DNA of 64,000 nt from positions 4,903,001-4,967,000 of the forward strand of contig OZ024721.1 in the NCBI GenBank assembly GCA_964016875.1. The letters run 5' to 3'. Positions 1-12,214 of the stretch are shown one piece after another. The notes beneath the pieces are model-generated. The model was not told the DNA's origin, did not search any database, and saw only the letters and a list, made by a program, of their open reading frames with translations. The DNA is from Fallopia convolvulus (lineage: Eukaryota; Streptophyta; Magnoliopsida; Caryophyllales; Polygonaceae). A program made the translations under genes and the position numbers. Position 1 is the first letter of the stretch, and each line of letters starts with the position of its first letter.

Positions 1-1310
1 ATATAATAAGGTGTTCACACCTTCATAAAAATGAATTCAATTTTTTTTATCTCTAACCATGTTTCTTTTTAGTGTTTTTTAATGAGGTAAGGAGTTAGGG
101 GAAAAAGCTTATCGAGAAGTTGTTCTCCCTAGAGCATCTCGAAGGATGAGGTCTTGGAGCTCGCTACCAACTGTTGGGTCCGAGGAGAGGTCGGGAAGTG
201 CCATCTTCGCAATGAAGCCTGCCATTTTGTTGATCTCCCTGAAGATGTGATTCAGCTACCGCAACTCGAAGGTTTGCAAAGAGACCAAAATGTCACACAT
301 AATGATCACGATCTACCAAGGACAGCTCCACCACGAGACACATGTTGTCCCATTTAATCATGATCCTTGAAAAGCCCAGACGGAGTGCTTCTTGGACTCC
401 ACTTCGTAGGCCCAAAGTTTAATCCATTATAATAGGTTGATTCCCGCAAGTTCCATTTTCTTAGGAGAAGACTTTACCTTGATGGTCCATGAGAATAAAA
501 CCAAATGAGGAATGACCATTCACATTTTTTACGCAATCAAAATTCAGCTTGATGTACCCTATTTGAGGGAAGGTCCATTTCATTTTTTTTCTTCTCCTTC
601 TGGTTGCAGTTTGTCCTCTTGTTCCCGACTTCTAGTAATTTGCGCTTTTGGGCTCCTCCTCTTCTAGTTCAAGAGAGTTGTTCCAATTGTTTTGTTGTTT
701 GCGAAAAAGCCAATTATGTCTTTAATTTCATCATTATCTTTTATTTTGAAAATAGTTTAGTTGTGTACCATATGCACCACCATATCATAGCTAGGCTTTC
801 AAATTCTGTTTTCTTGAGTCTTCCATGGATATTGGCTAGAGAGAGATGCAAACTCGTATTGGTGTTTGTGTTTTTAACAATATCTGCAAGTTGTAGGTCA
901 ATCAAGGCAATGGAATCATGTGATTGAAGGCATAGTGCGAAGATGTGTCCTATGACTGTACATGGGTTGTTACATTGGGTACACTAGAGTGTGATAGGTA
1001 TGTGTTGTTGGAATAGTCGAGCCTTGGTCGGTAGACCATTATTGGCTGTTATTTGAAGAAAATTCTCGACTTTTGTTGGTATGTTGAGTTTCCATATCCA
1101 TCGCAAATCCATTTTTGGGACATTTCTTTTTTTAGGCATCATTTTGATAGTCTAATTTGAGGATAATCAACCAACGATTTTGTTTGAGCCCCAATACAAT
1201 CTATCAGGGATCTCATTTTTTAGGATGGGTATACTGAGGATATTGGTGATGTCATTGTCGTCAAGGACTTCTTCCAGTTTTGGTTTGTTCAACTTTTTAT
1301 TTTCCAACAG
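1..1310 (-). mobile_element. Decayed L1-type LINE, C-terminal part (zf-RVT and RNase H)
   Basis: Read on the minus strand, this stretch has the order seen at the end of plant L1 reverse-transcriptase proteins. From about 1310 to 1200 there is a post-RT linker (NILSIPILKNEIPDRLYW). From about 1110 to 900 lies a zinc-binding RVT domain (KMDLRWIWKLNIPTKVENF, then CTQCN and GHIFALC). From about 560 to 200 there is an RNase H domain (IKLNFD at its start, GVQEALRLGFSRIMI in the middle, REINKMAGFIAKMA at the end). Stops and frame changes break all parts, so it is dead. The 3' end probably lies off the left edge of the window. It belongs with the other RNase H-bearing L1 pieces at 12246-12591, 26680-27010 and 53531-54197. 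Confidence 0.75.
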
Positions 1311-1744
1311 ATAGTCTGCATTAATAATTGATCACGAACATATCAATTATTAATTTTAACAAATATCAAAGATCACATAGTAATACAATTTAAAAAATTA
1401 TAATAATAAATACATGATTATTATATACTAAAGCGAATGTTAAAATAATATATAAAATGGCCTATATTCAACAAAATCACCCATCTTTTTAAAATCAATC
1501 TGATGAGTTGAAATTTAATTGGTTATATTTATATGTTAAACAAAACCATCCATATACTAGTTGTTCTAACGGCTATTTTTGAAAAAAAATAGTCGTTTGG
1601 CCAGTTCTGATTCCATCCTTTGGCCTCTAGGAAGAGAAGAGTTGGGAAAAGAAAGGCTTGAACTTGATATTAAGTTGCCTACGTATCCTCTCGGGGTCAT
1701 AGAAGAATCAAACCCCATGTGGTTCTCTTACCTTCGATACAGAA
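1311..1744. other. AT-rich spacer before the PGG array
   Basis: No gene is visible. The first half is AT-rich with no reading frame. From about 1575 the sequence becomes less AT-rich and may be very decayed upstream coding sequence of the first PGG copy, but I could not align it to the other copies. Confidence 0.4.
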
Positions 1745-2145
1745 CCTGGCTTTGCTTTAATGCTTGCGATAACCTTGCAGACAAGAGATAATCCCCTGGT
1801 GGGCTTTGACAGGAAAACACTGTTGGACATCAAATGGGTAAGTCAACGTATGCGACAATTAACGGAAAAGCGATTTATCTTTACTATATTATCATTACCC
1901 TGGCTACCTCGTTTAGTTTCACTACAATATTTAGAATAACATTTCATTTTCCTCTTAACCTTGAGCTAATCCTTTCCCTACTCGCAATGTTATCCATGTT
2001 TGGAGCTTGCCTCATGGCAATAGTTCAATATGGAGACCCCATTATGATATGCCTAATCTTAGGAGTCTTGTTTCCCCCAGCGTTTAGAATGGGCTTCGAG
2101 TACTATTGATACCTAAGGCGTAACAACTACATGCATGGAATTTGA
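1745..2145 (+). pseudogene. PGG-domain pseudogene, copy A
   Basis: This is the first of five related copies. It encodes the end of a PGG domain, the membrane-associated module at the C-terminus of many plant ankyrin-repeat proteins (ACD6/ITN1 type). The CDS-like stretch runs from a LAITLQ-like helix through a degraded NPP/GG motif, then MGKSTYATINGKAI and two hydrophobic segments ending FRMGFEYY. The Trp codon after the GG motif is TGA, as in copies C and E. The upstream ankyrin part is absent. It is tail-to-tail with copy B. Assignment to the PGG family is by motif reading; the pseudogene status is certain from the stops. Confidence 0.65.
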
Positions 2146-2295
2146 AATAATGTAATTTTTTTTTGTGTGTGTAATTACACGGACACACACTAATATATAT
2201 AAATATATTACACACAAAAATTACACACACATATAATATATATATATGTATATATTACACACGTACAAAAAGAAAATTACACAAAAAATAACTTT
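2146..2295. repeat. Tail-to-tail junction of copies A and B, AT/TG-rich inverted repeat
   Basis: The sequence is made of TGTGTGTAATTACAC and TATATATA tracts that read similarly on both strands, so the ends of copies A and B form a near-palindrome. Related tracts lie between copies C and D and after copy E. Confidence 0.6.
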
Positions 2296-2915
2296 ACTTT
2301 AGATTCCATGCAGGTATTTGTTTCGCTTTAGGTACCGATAGTACTCTATGCCTGTTCTAAATTGTGGGGGGAACAAGACTGCTAAGATTAGGTATATAAA
2401 AATGGGGTCTCTAAATGAAAGGATTGCCACGAGGCAAGTTCCATACATGGCCAACATTGAGAGTAGGTAAAAGATTAGCTCAGGGCTATGAGGAAAACGA
2501 ACTATTATGCTAAATAGTGCACTGAAACTAACGGGGTAGCTAGGGTAGTGAAAAAATAGTAAAGACGAATCATTTTTCTATTATTTGTCGCATAAGTTGA
2601 CTTACCCATTTTATATTCGGTAGGACAAGTGTTGTCCTGCCAAAGCCCACGAGTGGGATTATTTCATATCCTCGAGGTTATTGCAAGAATTAAAGCAAAA
2701 ACAACTAATAATATGTTTCGAACGTCGTTGAACCGTTCAAGACAACCCTTGTATCGAAATCTTTCTAACACAAATGTGTTAGAATCATCTCAGATCCAGG
2801 TAAAGAAGCTTGATGTTGTGGTGCTCCTGCTTGCGCTCGTGCTTCTATTCACCCTTCTGCTCGATCTTCTGCTACTGCTAGTGCCACCTGGTTCTCCACA
2901 TCCATCCTTATAAGT
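2296..2915 (-). pseudogene. PGG-domain pseudogene, copy B
   Basis: On the minus strand this reads from a Ser/Arg/Ala-rich lead (GCGEP near 2910) through NTFVLERF-like and RNILLVV-like motifs, the PGG-like motif, then MGKST and the two hydrophobic segments, ending near 2296. The Trp codon after the GG motif is intact (TGG), unlike copies A, C and E. Other frame changes still disable it. It is head-to-head with copy C, with the centre near 3000. It has no ankyrin repeats. Confidence 0.65.
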
Positions 2916-3050
2916 GCATGGCTTTTATTTAAAAGAGGATGAGTGAAGTGTACATCCAAGGTATACGTCTGACGTGTATAAGTTAACCCGTGGTCTTATC
3001 TCTAATTGCGTGTGTATTGTTAACATGTACATGTCAGACGTACACTTTGG
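2916..3050. repeat. Head-to-head palindrome centre between copies B and C
   Basis: The arms carry GAAGTGTACATCCAAGG on the left and the inverted counterpart near 3040-3065 on the right, with GTTAAC flanking a loop of about 30 bases at 2983-3024. Together with copies B and C the inverted repeat spans well over 1 kb before later insertions. A similar but shorter centre lies near 6540 between copies D and E. Confidence 0.6.
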
Positions 3051-3446
3051 AAGTACACTTCACTCTTCCTTCTATAAATCAAACTCGGGCACTTATAAGG
3101 ATGGATGTGGAGAACCGGTGGCAGAAGCACGAGCAAAAGCACGAGTGATAGAGCGAATGGAAGCACGAGCTCGAGCACCGCAACGCCAAACTTCTTTACC
3201 AGGAGATTAGTCTAACACATTTGTTTTAGAAAGATTTTGATACAGGGATCGTCGTGACCGGTTCAACGACGTTCGAAACATATTATTAATTGTTTTTGCT
3301 TTAATTCTCACGATAACCTTACAGACAGGAAATAATCCACCTGGTAGGCTTTGACAAGACAACACTGTCGGACATAAAATGTGTAAGTCAACTTATGCGA
3401 TAAATCATACAAAAGCGATTTGTCTTTACTATATTTTCACTATCCT

Positions 3447-4291
<845 letters not shown>

Positions 4292-4565
4292 ATATTTTCA
4301 CTACCCTATCTACCTCGTTTAGTTTCACTGCAATATTTAGCATAACATTTCGTTTTCCTCTTAGCCCTAATCTAATCCTTTCCCTACTCGCAATGTTGGC
4401 CATGTATGGAACTTGCCTCGTGGCAATGATTCCATATGGAGACCCCATTATGATTTACCTAATCTTAGGAGTCTTGTTTACCCCAGTCTTTAGAATGGGC
4501 TTCGAGTACTATTGATACCTCAGGCGTAACAACTACCTGCATGGAATTTGAAATAATTTAATTTT

Positions 4566-5394
4566 GGGATTTTCCTTTTGGTGCCCTTGTGGTTTGGACT
4601 TTTCCTCTTGGTGTCCAGAAAAAATTGTTATTCCTTTTGATGCCCTTCTAGTTTTACCAAAATCGTTTTCGTAGCCTAAAATACACATAAAACCAAATTC
4701 CATCCAAATTTAAAAAAATTCCGTTAAAAGTTTATAAAAAATATTAAAAATGTACCCACCCCTATTTTTTAACCGATCCAAATCCTCCTTGCTGTGATAG
4801 TAGAAGCACCACCCCTCTAATCCTTTTCCTCTTAACGGTGTCTCGCCAAGAAATCAACCAGAATTCCCATGCCCTCTTGGATACGAAAGCTCAAAAATTT
4901 CTCCTTGTGTGTGTAATTGGATGGTAAGTCTTTTCTCATAAGTGGTCCTGGTCTAATTTCTCATCTTCTAGATTGAGACCCTAAACTGAAAATCCCTTGC
5001 TTTCCCTTCTCATTCTCGCTTGGCCTGTGTTGTTATCGATCCCCCCTGTACAAGATCAAGTGAAACATATATATTTCGAAGACAACGAATGGAAGACAAA
5101 GGGGGATTAGAAATTGATTTCAATTACTCATTCACAATAATATGACCTTGTTTACTGGTTTTGAAAGGAGGGATGTTGAGTTCTATTCTGAAATTGCAAG
5201 GGTGGGGTAGATTTTTTATTTATTTTTTTATAAAATTTTAACGGAAATTTTGAAATTTTGATGGAATTTAACTTTGTGTTTACTTTAGGTTATGAAAAGG
5301 ACTTTTGTAAAACTAGGAGGGCACCGGAATAAGAAATTTTTTGGGCACCAAAAGGAAAAGTCCAAATCTTGAGGGGTACCAAGAGAAAAATCCC
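4566..5394. mobile_element. Mutator-like (MULE) non-autonomous element, 829 bp
   Basis: The ends are GGGATTTTCCTTTTGG and, inverted, GGGATTTTTCTCTTGG; the imperfect inverted repeat continues for about 200 bp on each side. The flanks are TTTAATTTT at 4557-4565 and 5395-5403, a 9-bp direct repeat. Nine-base duplications and long terminal inverted repeats are characteristic of Mutator-like elements. The roughly 450-bp interior has no long ORF and no recognisable transposase, so it would need help from another element. The AT-rich target makes the 9-bp match slightly less decisive. Confidence 0.7.
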
Positions 5395-5450
5395 TTTAAT
5401 TTTTTTTTTGTGCGAGTAAGAAATAATGTAATTTTTTGTGTGTGCGTGTA

Positions 5451-5802
5451 ACACTAATATATATAAATACTAGTATGTATTCCCGTACCTTGTACGAGTT
5501 TTTCTTAAATAAAATATTAATAATAAAAGATAAAATAAATATTCTAAAATTTGTATGATAGCATAAAAAAATATCCTAATGATTTTCCTATATATCATAT
5601 CTAAAAATAAAAATTTGTTTAATAATGGGATTTTCTATCATATATTCTAAGAACATGGATAAGAATTTATCATATCCAAGAATAAAAAATTTTTAAAAAA
5701 AAAGGAAGTATGGACCAATCTAAAAACGACGTGTTGTTTAATAATTTCTTTAACCTCCGCTTTAGGTTATAGTTATGATATTACACACTAATATATATAA
5801 AT
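5451..5802. other. 316-bp insert of unknown type between 18-bp direct repeats
   Basis: ACACTAATATATATAAAT occurs at 5451-5468 and 5785-5802. The sequence between them is absent from the equivalent A-B junction of the array, so it looks inserted. Its left end carries CCCGTACCTTGTACGAG, an imperfect palindrome. No protein-coding signal is seen. It could be a short interspersed or rolling-circle element. The flanking repeat is low-complexity, so the evidence is modest. Confidence 0.4.
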
Positions 5803-5867
5803 ATATATATTACACAAAAAAAATTACACACGTACAAAAAGAAAAGTACACACAAAAAAATAACATT

Positions 5868-6510
5868 ACTTTACATTCCATGCATGTAGTTGTTTCGCTT
5901 TAGGTACCGATAGTACTCTATGCCTGTTCTAAAGAGTGGGGGGAACAAGACTGCTAAGATTAAGTATATCAAAATGGGGTATCCAAATGGAAGGATTGCC
6001 ACAAGGCATGTCCATACATGGCCTAACATTGCGAGTAGGGAAACGATTAGCTCATAGTTAAGAGGAAAACGAATTGTTATGCTAAATATTGCACTGAAAC
6101 TAACGGAATCGCTAGGGTCGTGAAAATATATTAAAGACGAATCACTTTTCTATTATTTGTCGCCTAAGTTGACTTACCCATTTTATGTCAGAAAGTGTGG
6201 TCCTACCAAAGCCCACGACGGGGATTATTTAATATCTGCAAGGTTATCGCAAGAATCAAAGCAAAAACAACCAATAATATGTTTCGAACGTCGTTGAACT
6301 GGTCACAACGACCCCAATATCGAAATCTTTCTAACACAAATAATCTCCTGGTAAAGAAGCTTGCGGCTGCGATGATTGTGCTCGCGCTCGTGCTTCTGTT
6401 CACGCTTCTGCTCGTGCTTCTGCTACTGCTAGTGCCACCTGGTTCTCCACATCCATCCTCATAAGTGCCCGACTTTGATTTAGAGGAGGAAGAGTAAAGT
6501 GTACATCCAA
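5868..6510 (-). pseudogene. PGG-domain pseudogene, copy D
   Basis: On the minus strand it reads GTYEDGCGEP, a Ser/Thr/Arg-rich run, then LFVLERFRYW, RNILLVVFALILAITLQ and NNPRRGLW. The Trp is present as in copy B, but the next codon is TAG. The MGKST and hydrophobic segments follow, with further stops, ending near 5868. It is tail-to-tail with copy C across the MULE and the 316-bp insert, and head-to-head with copy E. Confidence 0.65.
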
Positions 6511-6544
6511 AGTGTACGTCTAACGTGTACATGTTAATAATACT

Positions 6545-7165
6545 TGACTTTTCCACCTCTAAATCAAACTCGGGCACTTATAAGGATGGATGTGGAGAAC
6601 CAAGTGGCAGAAGCACGAGCGATAGCTCGAACAGAAGCCCGAGCCCGAGCACCGCAGTCGCAAGCTTCTTTACCAGGAGATTATTCTAACACATTTGTGT
6701 TAGAAAGATTTCAATACTGGGATCGTCGTGACCATTTCAACGACGTTCCAAACATATTATTGGTGGTATTCGCGTTATTTCTTGCGATAACCTTAAAGAC
6801 AGGAAATAATCCGCCTGGTGGGCTTTGACAAGACAACATTGTCGGACATCAAATGGGTAAGTCCACTTATGCGACAAATAACAGAAAAGCGATTTGTCTT
6901 TACTATATATTCACTACCTTAACTACCTCGTTTAGTTTCACTACAATATTTAGCATAACATTTCGTTTTGCTATTAGCCCTGAGCTAATCCTTTCCCTAC
7001 CCGCAATGTTGGCCATGTATGGAACTTGCCTCGTGGCAATCCTTCCATTTTTGGAGACCCCATTTTGATATATCTAATCCAAGCAATCTTGTTCCCACCA
7101 CTGTTTAGAACGGACATAGAGTACTATCAGTACCTAAAGCGAAACAACTACCTACAATGGAATTT
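6545..7165 (+). pseudogene. PGG-domain pseudogene, copy E (best preserved)
   Basis: It reads MDVENQVAEARAIARTEAR, then VLERFQYWDRRDHFNDV, ILLVVFALFLAITLK and TGNNPPGGL. The last is the closest match in the array to the family NPPGG motif. A TGA then replaces Trp. The frame resumes with MGKSTYATNNRKAICLYYI and a hydrophobic segment to MYGTCLVAILPF, where a frame change occurs. The remaining part ends near TGIEYYQYLKRNNYL. No ankyrin repeats are present upstream, so this is a domain fragment rather than a whole gene. Confidence 0.7.
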
Positions 7166-8240
7166 GAAATAAAGTTATTTATTTTGTGTGTAATTTTCTG
7201 TTTGTGCGTGCAATTTTTTTTGTCTAACATATATATATAGTAGCTGTGTGCATTTTTTTGTGTAATATATATTTATATATATTAGTGTGTGTGTGTAAGT
7301 TGTATTGTAAGACCGTTATGTATATTGAAGAGTTGCGTTGTTGCCTTGTTGGTATGGAAAGCCTTATTATCTGGGTAAGATCGAGGGAAATTTTGAATGA
7401 AAGCTTCCCTAAGCTAAAAGCGTGTATAAAGATACAAGTTGCTAAAACTTTAAACTAGTAGGCTTTTCGTGTATCCTTTCTGGTAATGATATAATGTTCG
7501 ACACGAAATGGGCGTCGTGGTGGAAAATTGTGCATTTAATTAATTCCCAGAAAAATTTGAACAGAACTTGATATGAGAAACACGACATATCTATGAGAAA
7601 AGGATTTTAAATAACATATACAAGCAAATGGCATGATATCTTAATGCCTCTCTAGTACTTGATTCTTCAAAAAAAAACTTGCCTGCCTATTTTGAAAAGA
7701 TCAAGATTCCTACGACGCCCATTTGTATAAATAAGAGCCTTCACGGCATTAATAAAGTTGTCTTATTTCCTACAAATACAAAGCTCTCTATCAACAAAAC
7801 CCACCAAATTGAAAGATAAGAGGTGCGTTGGATTGTATTTGTGCATACCTTTCCCCTCAAATCGTCCCAAATTCATATAATTAAATGAGATCAAAACTGC
7901 AAAAGTTGCTCTTCATGCATTAGATCAAAGTGGAAAGGGCAAGAAAGAGGATAAAACTTGAAATAAACAATGGAAAAGAGATACAATTATCTCCTTGATC
8001 TCTCCATAGACACCAATTATCTGATGAACTTCATCATTAGAGACCAAAAGAGTCTAATTTGAATACCACAAGAGTGCCCTGATTAACGTACATCTTTCGC
8101 AGAAAGATTATCCCGTGTGTGACAAAAGCATTTAACACTTAATAGTAGTAAACAAGTATGGCACTGGTAGAACTAACAATCAGCAAAATAATGACGCGTC
8201 ATATATAAACTCTTTAATTGAACAAAGACTAAAGACTGTA
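7166..8240. other. AT-rich region without a recognisable gene
   Basis: After the TG/TA-rich tail of copy E there are only short ORFs (for example 7246-7458) with no familiar motif. A TATA-like box (TTGTATAAATAAG) lies near 7721, but no downstream coding region supports it. Confidence 0.4.
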
Positions 8241-9620
8241 TATGATAGCTTGCATATAGGTAGTATTTAAGATGCATGTTTACGTTTCGTTTGCTTTGTT
8301 TTTAGGTAGTTTTAATTAGTTTCTTTAAGTTATTAGAGTGTCTACAAGTTTTGGGTTTTTGCACTTGTTCTATGTTGTTTTACAGGTTTTAAATTAAACA
8401 AGTGTGAAAGGAATGGAAACGGGAGAAGAACGCTTGAATTCGGGTCATCCGTTGGAGTTGCTGGTTCGACACCTCTGTCTTGAAAGGGTTCGTTCGGGAG
8501 ATATAGTGATCTGATGAAGTTGATTTTGGTATCATTGGAAAGCTAATTAAAAGAGATACAATTCATGTTTTTACTCCGAATCCAAATTCCAACTCGATGT
8601 GAGTCAAAACAGCCCCCGAAGTGTGACTTGAGTTCTGAACCGAGGTGCTGGCGGCGCCCGCCGCCCCTGACCGCCGCGGAGACCTTTACTTGCCACGTGT
8701 TTTGTTTCTATTGGTCCTTTTCTATCATTATCATTCCGAGATATTATTTTTTTGGGATAGACTTTTTAGACCTAGTTTGATATATTAGGTTTTAGAGAGT
8801 TGCATCTCTCATTCATAGACTATTATTATATTTTTCTTTCAGAGTTTTTAGTTTTCTATGGAGAACTAAGCCTTTTTGCTTAGTCAGACAATTGAAGCAT
8901 CGTTTTGATTAAAGTTGTGAGATTTCTAATTCCTTATCTATTGCTTGGGTTTAATCTTATATCTTACTTGAATGTTTATGATTTATTTCAACATTTTCTA
9001 GCCTGATCAACTAGGGTTTGTTGTTATTGGATCTATTGCTAGATCTAGAGTGTTACTAGTTGAGCATCTCTAGATTGAAGTAGCAACTGCATCGTACTAG
9101 TTATTGGTAGAGCTGATTTTATGCAGAAGAGATTTGATTTGCATTCTAGGGTAAAAGCTGTTTGTTTTATGCTAGAATTGTATCCTATTATATTCCTATC
9201 CTTATTATTGCTATTAAACTGAATCATTGATGGTTTCATGGTTGTTTAATTAGTTAGAACTAATAGTATCTAGTTGTGTTGTTAGTTAGAATTGAAAAGG
9301 AATTGGAAAATCCATTGCATGTAATATTGAGGTGAAATCAATGATCAACTTGTCATACGATTGTGGATATTTGTTTGCCTAAGCTATCTTCCTAATTATT
9401 GTTTTTCATAATCTTTAATTGTTTCATTAGTTTTGCATTCTTAGATTTAGTTCTAAATACAAAAAAACCTCTAGAACTTGTTTGACACAAAACTCATATA
9501 GAACGATAAATCTGTCTCCCTGTGGATTCGACCCGGACTTCCTAAAGACTACGGTTCTTAGTTAGTTTGGATTCTTTTGCATAGCCGTGATTTGCACTTT
9601 GAGCAGAGATTCAGCCTTTA
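8241..9620 (+). mobile_element. LTR-like retroelement remnant, Athila/Tat-like style
   Basis: The stretch has no coding frame. It carries text typical of long Gypsy LTRs and leaders: TGGTATCATTGGAAAGCTAA near 8530, a GC-rich block at 8640-8690, and near the end TCCCTGTGGATTCGACCCGG (9513-9532). Such a string precedes the primer site in many Athila/Tat elements. No matching second LTR or primer site was found, so it is likely a solo or truncated LTR. Boundaries are approximate. Confidence 0.4.
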
Positions 9621-9722
9621 TCAAGTATTCTTTTGCATATCAGTATACTTCCCCTACATCAAAACATTTTCTTTATCATGGAACATGGTTACACTTTGAG
9701 CAGAGATTCAGCCTTTATCAAG
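9592..9722 (+). repeat. Direct repeat of about 30 bp flanking a short spacer
   Basis: CACTTTGAGCAGAGATTCAG, continuing with CCTTTATCAAG, occurs at about 9595-9622 and again at 9694-9722. The TTCTTTTGCATA motif is also doubled nearby, which suggests a local tandem duplication of about 100 bp with divergence in the middle. Confidence 0.6.
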
Positions 9723-10214
9723 AGCTAATATATGATGGATTTTCAATATCATGTACGTCCTAATTTAATAGTTCCATAATATATTAATGTGAAAAGCCTA
9801 AAACTCATGTATGCAATATACATAATTCACTAATGATATAATATATTTCTTTCCTTTTAAAGCTCCAATTTAATCAAACAACGAATTAGTATACAGAATT
9901 AAAAGCAACACAAGCTAAAAACTTGTGTGCAGTTTATAACAGTGAGACATAAGCATACTGCTTCAGTGGCAAACATCATCTGAAGATGACAAACCTGTTT
10001 CTTTCCTTGCTTTGAAAGGCCTAGTTGAGTAAGGACATCCTTCAGTTCCTTAATTCGAAAATACTGCAACTTATCCTGCAAGATCTGACGCATATGAAAG
10101 TGAACCATAACCATCTTTTAATTGATAGGCAAAGCAAATCAAATTTGAAAGTAAACAACACGCAAATAGGAATACATAAATATACCTTTGTTGAAGGGTT
10201 TCTTGAACAAATAA
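9723..10214. other. AT-rich stretch, nothing recognised
   Basis: There are only short ORFs on both strands with no recognisable motif. It lies between two LTR-like remnants of opposite orientation. Confidence 0.4.
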
Positions 10215-11625
10215 ATTTATATCAAGACCCCGCTGAGTATAGCAGAGTCAGGTTCGTCCGTAGGGAGAAAGTCAGTATCAAGTTTTGTAACTTATTACAC
10301 AAGCAATCAAACAAAGCAAGGGTTTTTATCAAGTAAGAGAGAAAATCTAAGGTAAAGGTATCACCACAACAATAATCATGCAATGCTAACACTCATGAAA
10401 CATAAAGATCATGCTTTTATCACATAAAGGCGCTAACTTTCGTTAATTAGAGCAAGTAAATCAACTAACTTTCGTTCAATTAATTAACTTACTATCTAAT
10501 CTCTTCTACTTCAACTAGGATAGATCCACTTTCGCTTCAAAACCCTAATTTGACTATTTCTGATTCAAAGTTTCCGCTTTCGTTTCAACTATGAACGAGA
10601 AATTCCAATCCACTTTCGCAAGGATTAAGAGCAAGAGAATAGATTCATGCAATAAAAACAATCAAATCATGATCAAGAGAAAGCATGCACAACCATTGTT
10701 GGGTTCAACCCCAACCTTAAAGAGGAAAACTACTCACCAAACATAATAATTGAAAACAAAATTGAATTAAGAAGGAAAAGCTTACAACTTTGAATTCAAA
10801 ACAAACTCGTTTGTCAAGCAACACCAATCTCTACTCTATATCCTCTCCTACCAACTTCTCTCTCTCTCTCTCTTCCTCCTCCAACGTGCCCCTCGGGCCC
10901 TAGACCTGTGTTAGTCCCCCCCCCCCCACACCGAATCAAAGGGTTTAACCTCCTTTTATAGAAGAAAAGGAGTCCTAATTCAACTAGGAAACAAGATAAA
11001 ATAACCTTCTTAAAATACAAAGATAGAATAAATCCTTAAGATCTCGTGATAGAGAGAAAGTCGGCGCCACGCACGACCCAAATGGGTCGTGCACGACCCC
11101 CATAGGGTCGGTCCTGAGGGTTCCTCTCTCTATTTGGGTCGAGCACGACCCTGATTGGATCGGTCCTGAGAGCATTCTTCTAGCTTCCTTATCTTGGTTC
11201 GTGCACGACCCCTTCCTAGCTCGATCTTGGGTCGATTTCTTCACCTCTCTTCATGATTTCACTCTTCTTGGCCCTACTTCCCTAGCTCATCAACTCAAAT
11301 CTTCCTCATAACTTGTCCGCCTTCTCTTGTAATGCTCCAAACTCTTCTTTCAAGCTCCAAACTTCCTACAAAACACCACCAAAGCTTATTTACACTCCAT
11401 ATCTCATGAAAATACGAAAACCCACACAAACGACTCAAAACAAAACACAAAACTAAAGAAAAAGACTCAAACACACAAAAACACACCCTAAAAACATGAC
11501 TAAAAAGGTGAACATCAACCTTATATCTAGACACCAAATCCATCTTGCCAAATTCCACAACCAGTCAAATAAAACCAAAACCAAATAAAACCAGCTAGAA
11601 GAGCTACGAAAATTGAAATTCCAAC
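10215..11625 (-). mobile_element. LTR-like retroelement remnant, reverse orientation
   Basis: Read on the minus strand this contains a TATA box (TTCTATAAAAGGAGG, about 10950-10965), then a transcribed-leader style region with the phrases GAACGAAAGTTAG and CGAAAGTGG repeated, and an end block CTCCCTACGGACGAACC (about 10255-10270). That block is laid out like the 9513 block of the previous remnant. A run of C at 10917-10927 and a CT-rich tract at 10858-10876 are included. No gag or pol coding is seen. It is probably a solo LTR or a large-retrotransposon-derivative fragment. The left boundary is better supported than the right. Confidence 0.4.
11040..11235. repeat. Palindromic GGGTCGTGCACGACCC repeats
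   Basis: GGGTCGTGCACGACCC at 11084-11099 is a perfect 16-base palindrome. Variants CGCACGACCC, GGGTCGAGCACGACCC and GTGCACGACCCC follow at roughly 60-70 base spacing. The region lies within the reverse LTR-like remnant. Confidence 0.7.
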
Positions 11626-11630
11626 TCTTT

Positions 11631-12214
11631 TGTTGAGAATAATAAACTATCCTACATCTGAAATCCAAACATATCAAGCCTAGCATATATACCCTTGGGT
11701 TACTCCTCCTCTTGCCAATTGGTTTTAGGATGGAACCCCATGGGCTTGTGTGCTAGGCCCATCCGCGCATGTGTGCGCCTGTACCGACACGTCCCTAGTT
11801 TATCTACTTGTCGGGCCCACGGACTTTCACATGGTATCAGAGCGGTTCGGTCCTGGGCCCCTTTATCTACCTTGGGTTGGGCTTAGCGAGTTGCTACCCG
11901 CCCGTTATTTATTCTTCTGTCTTGGGTTGGGCTTAGCGAGTTGCTACCCGCCCGTCATCTATCCTTACTTGTCCAAGTGTCAACTGGCCATCCCAGTTGC
12001 ACTTGAGGGGGCGTGTTGAGAATAATAAACTATCCCACATCTGAAATCCAAACATATCAAGCCTAGCATATATACCCTTGGGTTACTCCTCCTATTGCCA
12101 ATTGGTTTTAGGATGGAACCACATGGGCTTGTGCGCTAAGCCCATCCGCGCATGTGTGCGCCTGTACCGACACGTCCCTAGTTTATCTAGTTGTCGGGCC
12201 CACGGACTTTCACA
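11631..12214 (+). mobile_element. Complete TRIM (miniature LTR retrotransposon), 584 bp
   Basis: Two 201-bp LTRs (11631-11831 and 12014-12214) start TGTTGAGAATAATAA and end CTTTCACA. I count six differences between them (about 3 percent). TGGTATCAGAGC at 11832-11843 directly follows the left LTR and is the usual initiator-Met tRNA primer site. TTGAGGGGGCG at 12003-12013 directly precedes the right LTR and is the polypurine tract. The 5-bp target duplication is TCTTT (11626-11630 and 12215-12219). The 182-bp interior has no coding capacity, which defines a TRIM. Confidence 0.93.

Noticed and set aside
7700..7850. A promoter-like TATAAATAAG stretch
   Set aside because: No coding region or transcript structure follows.
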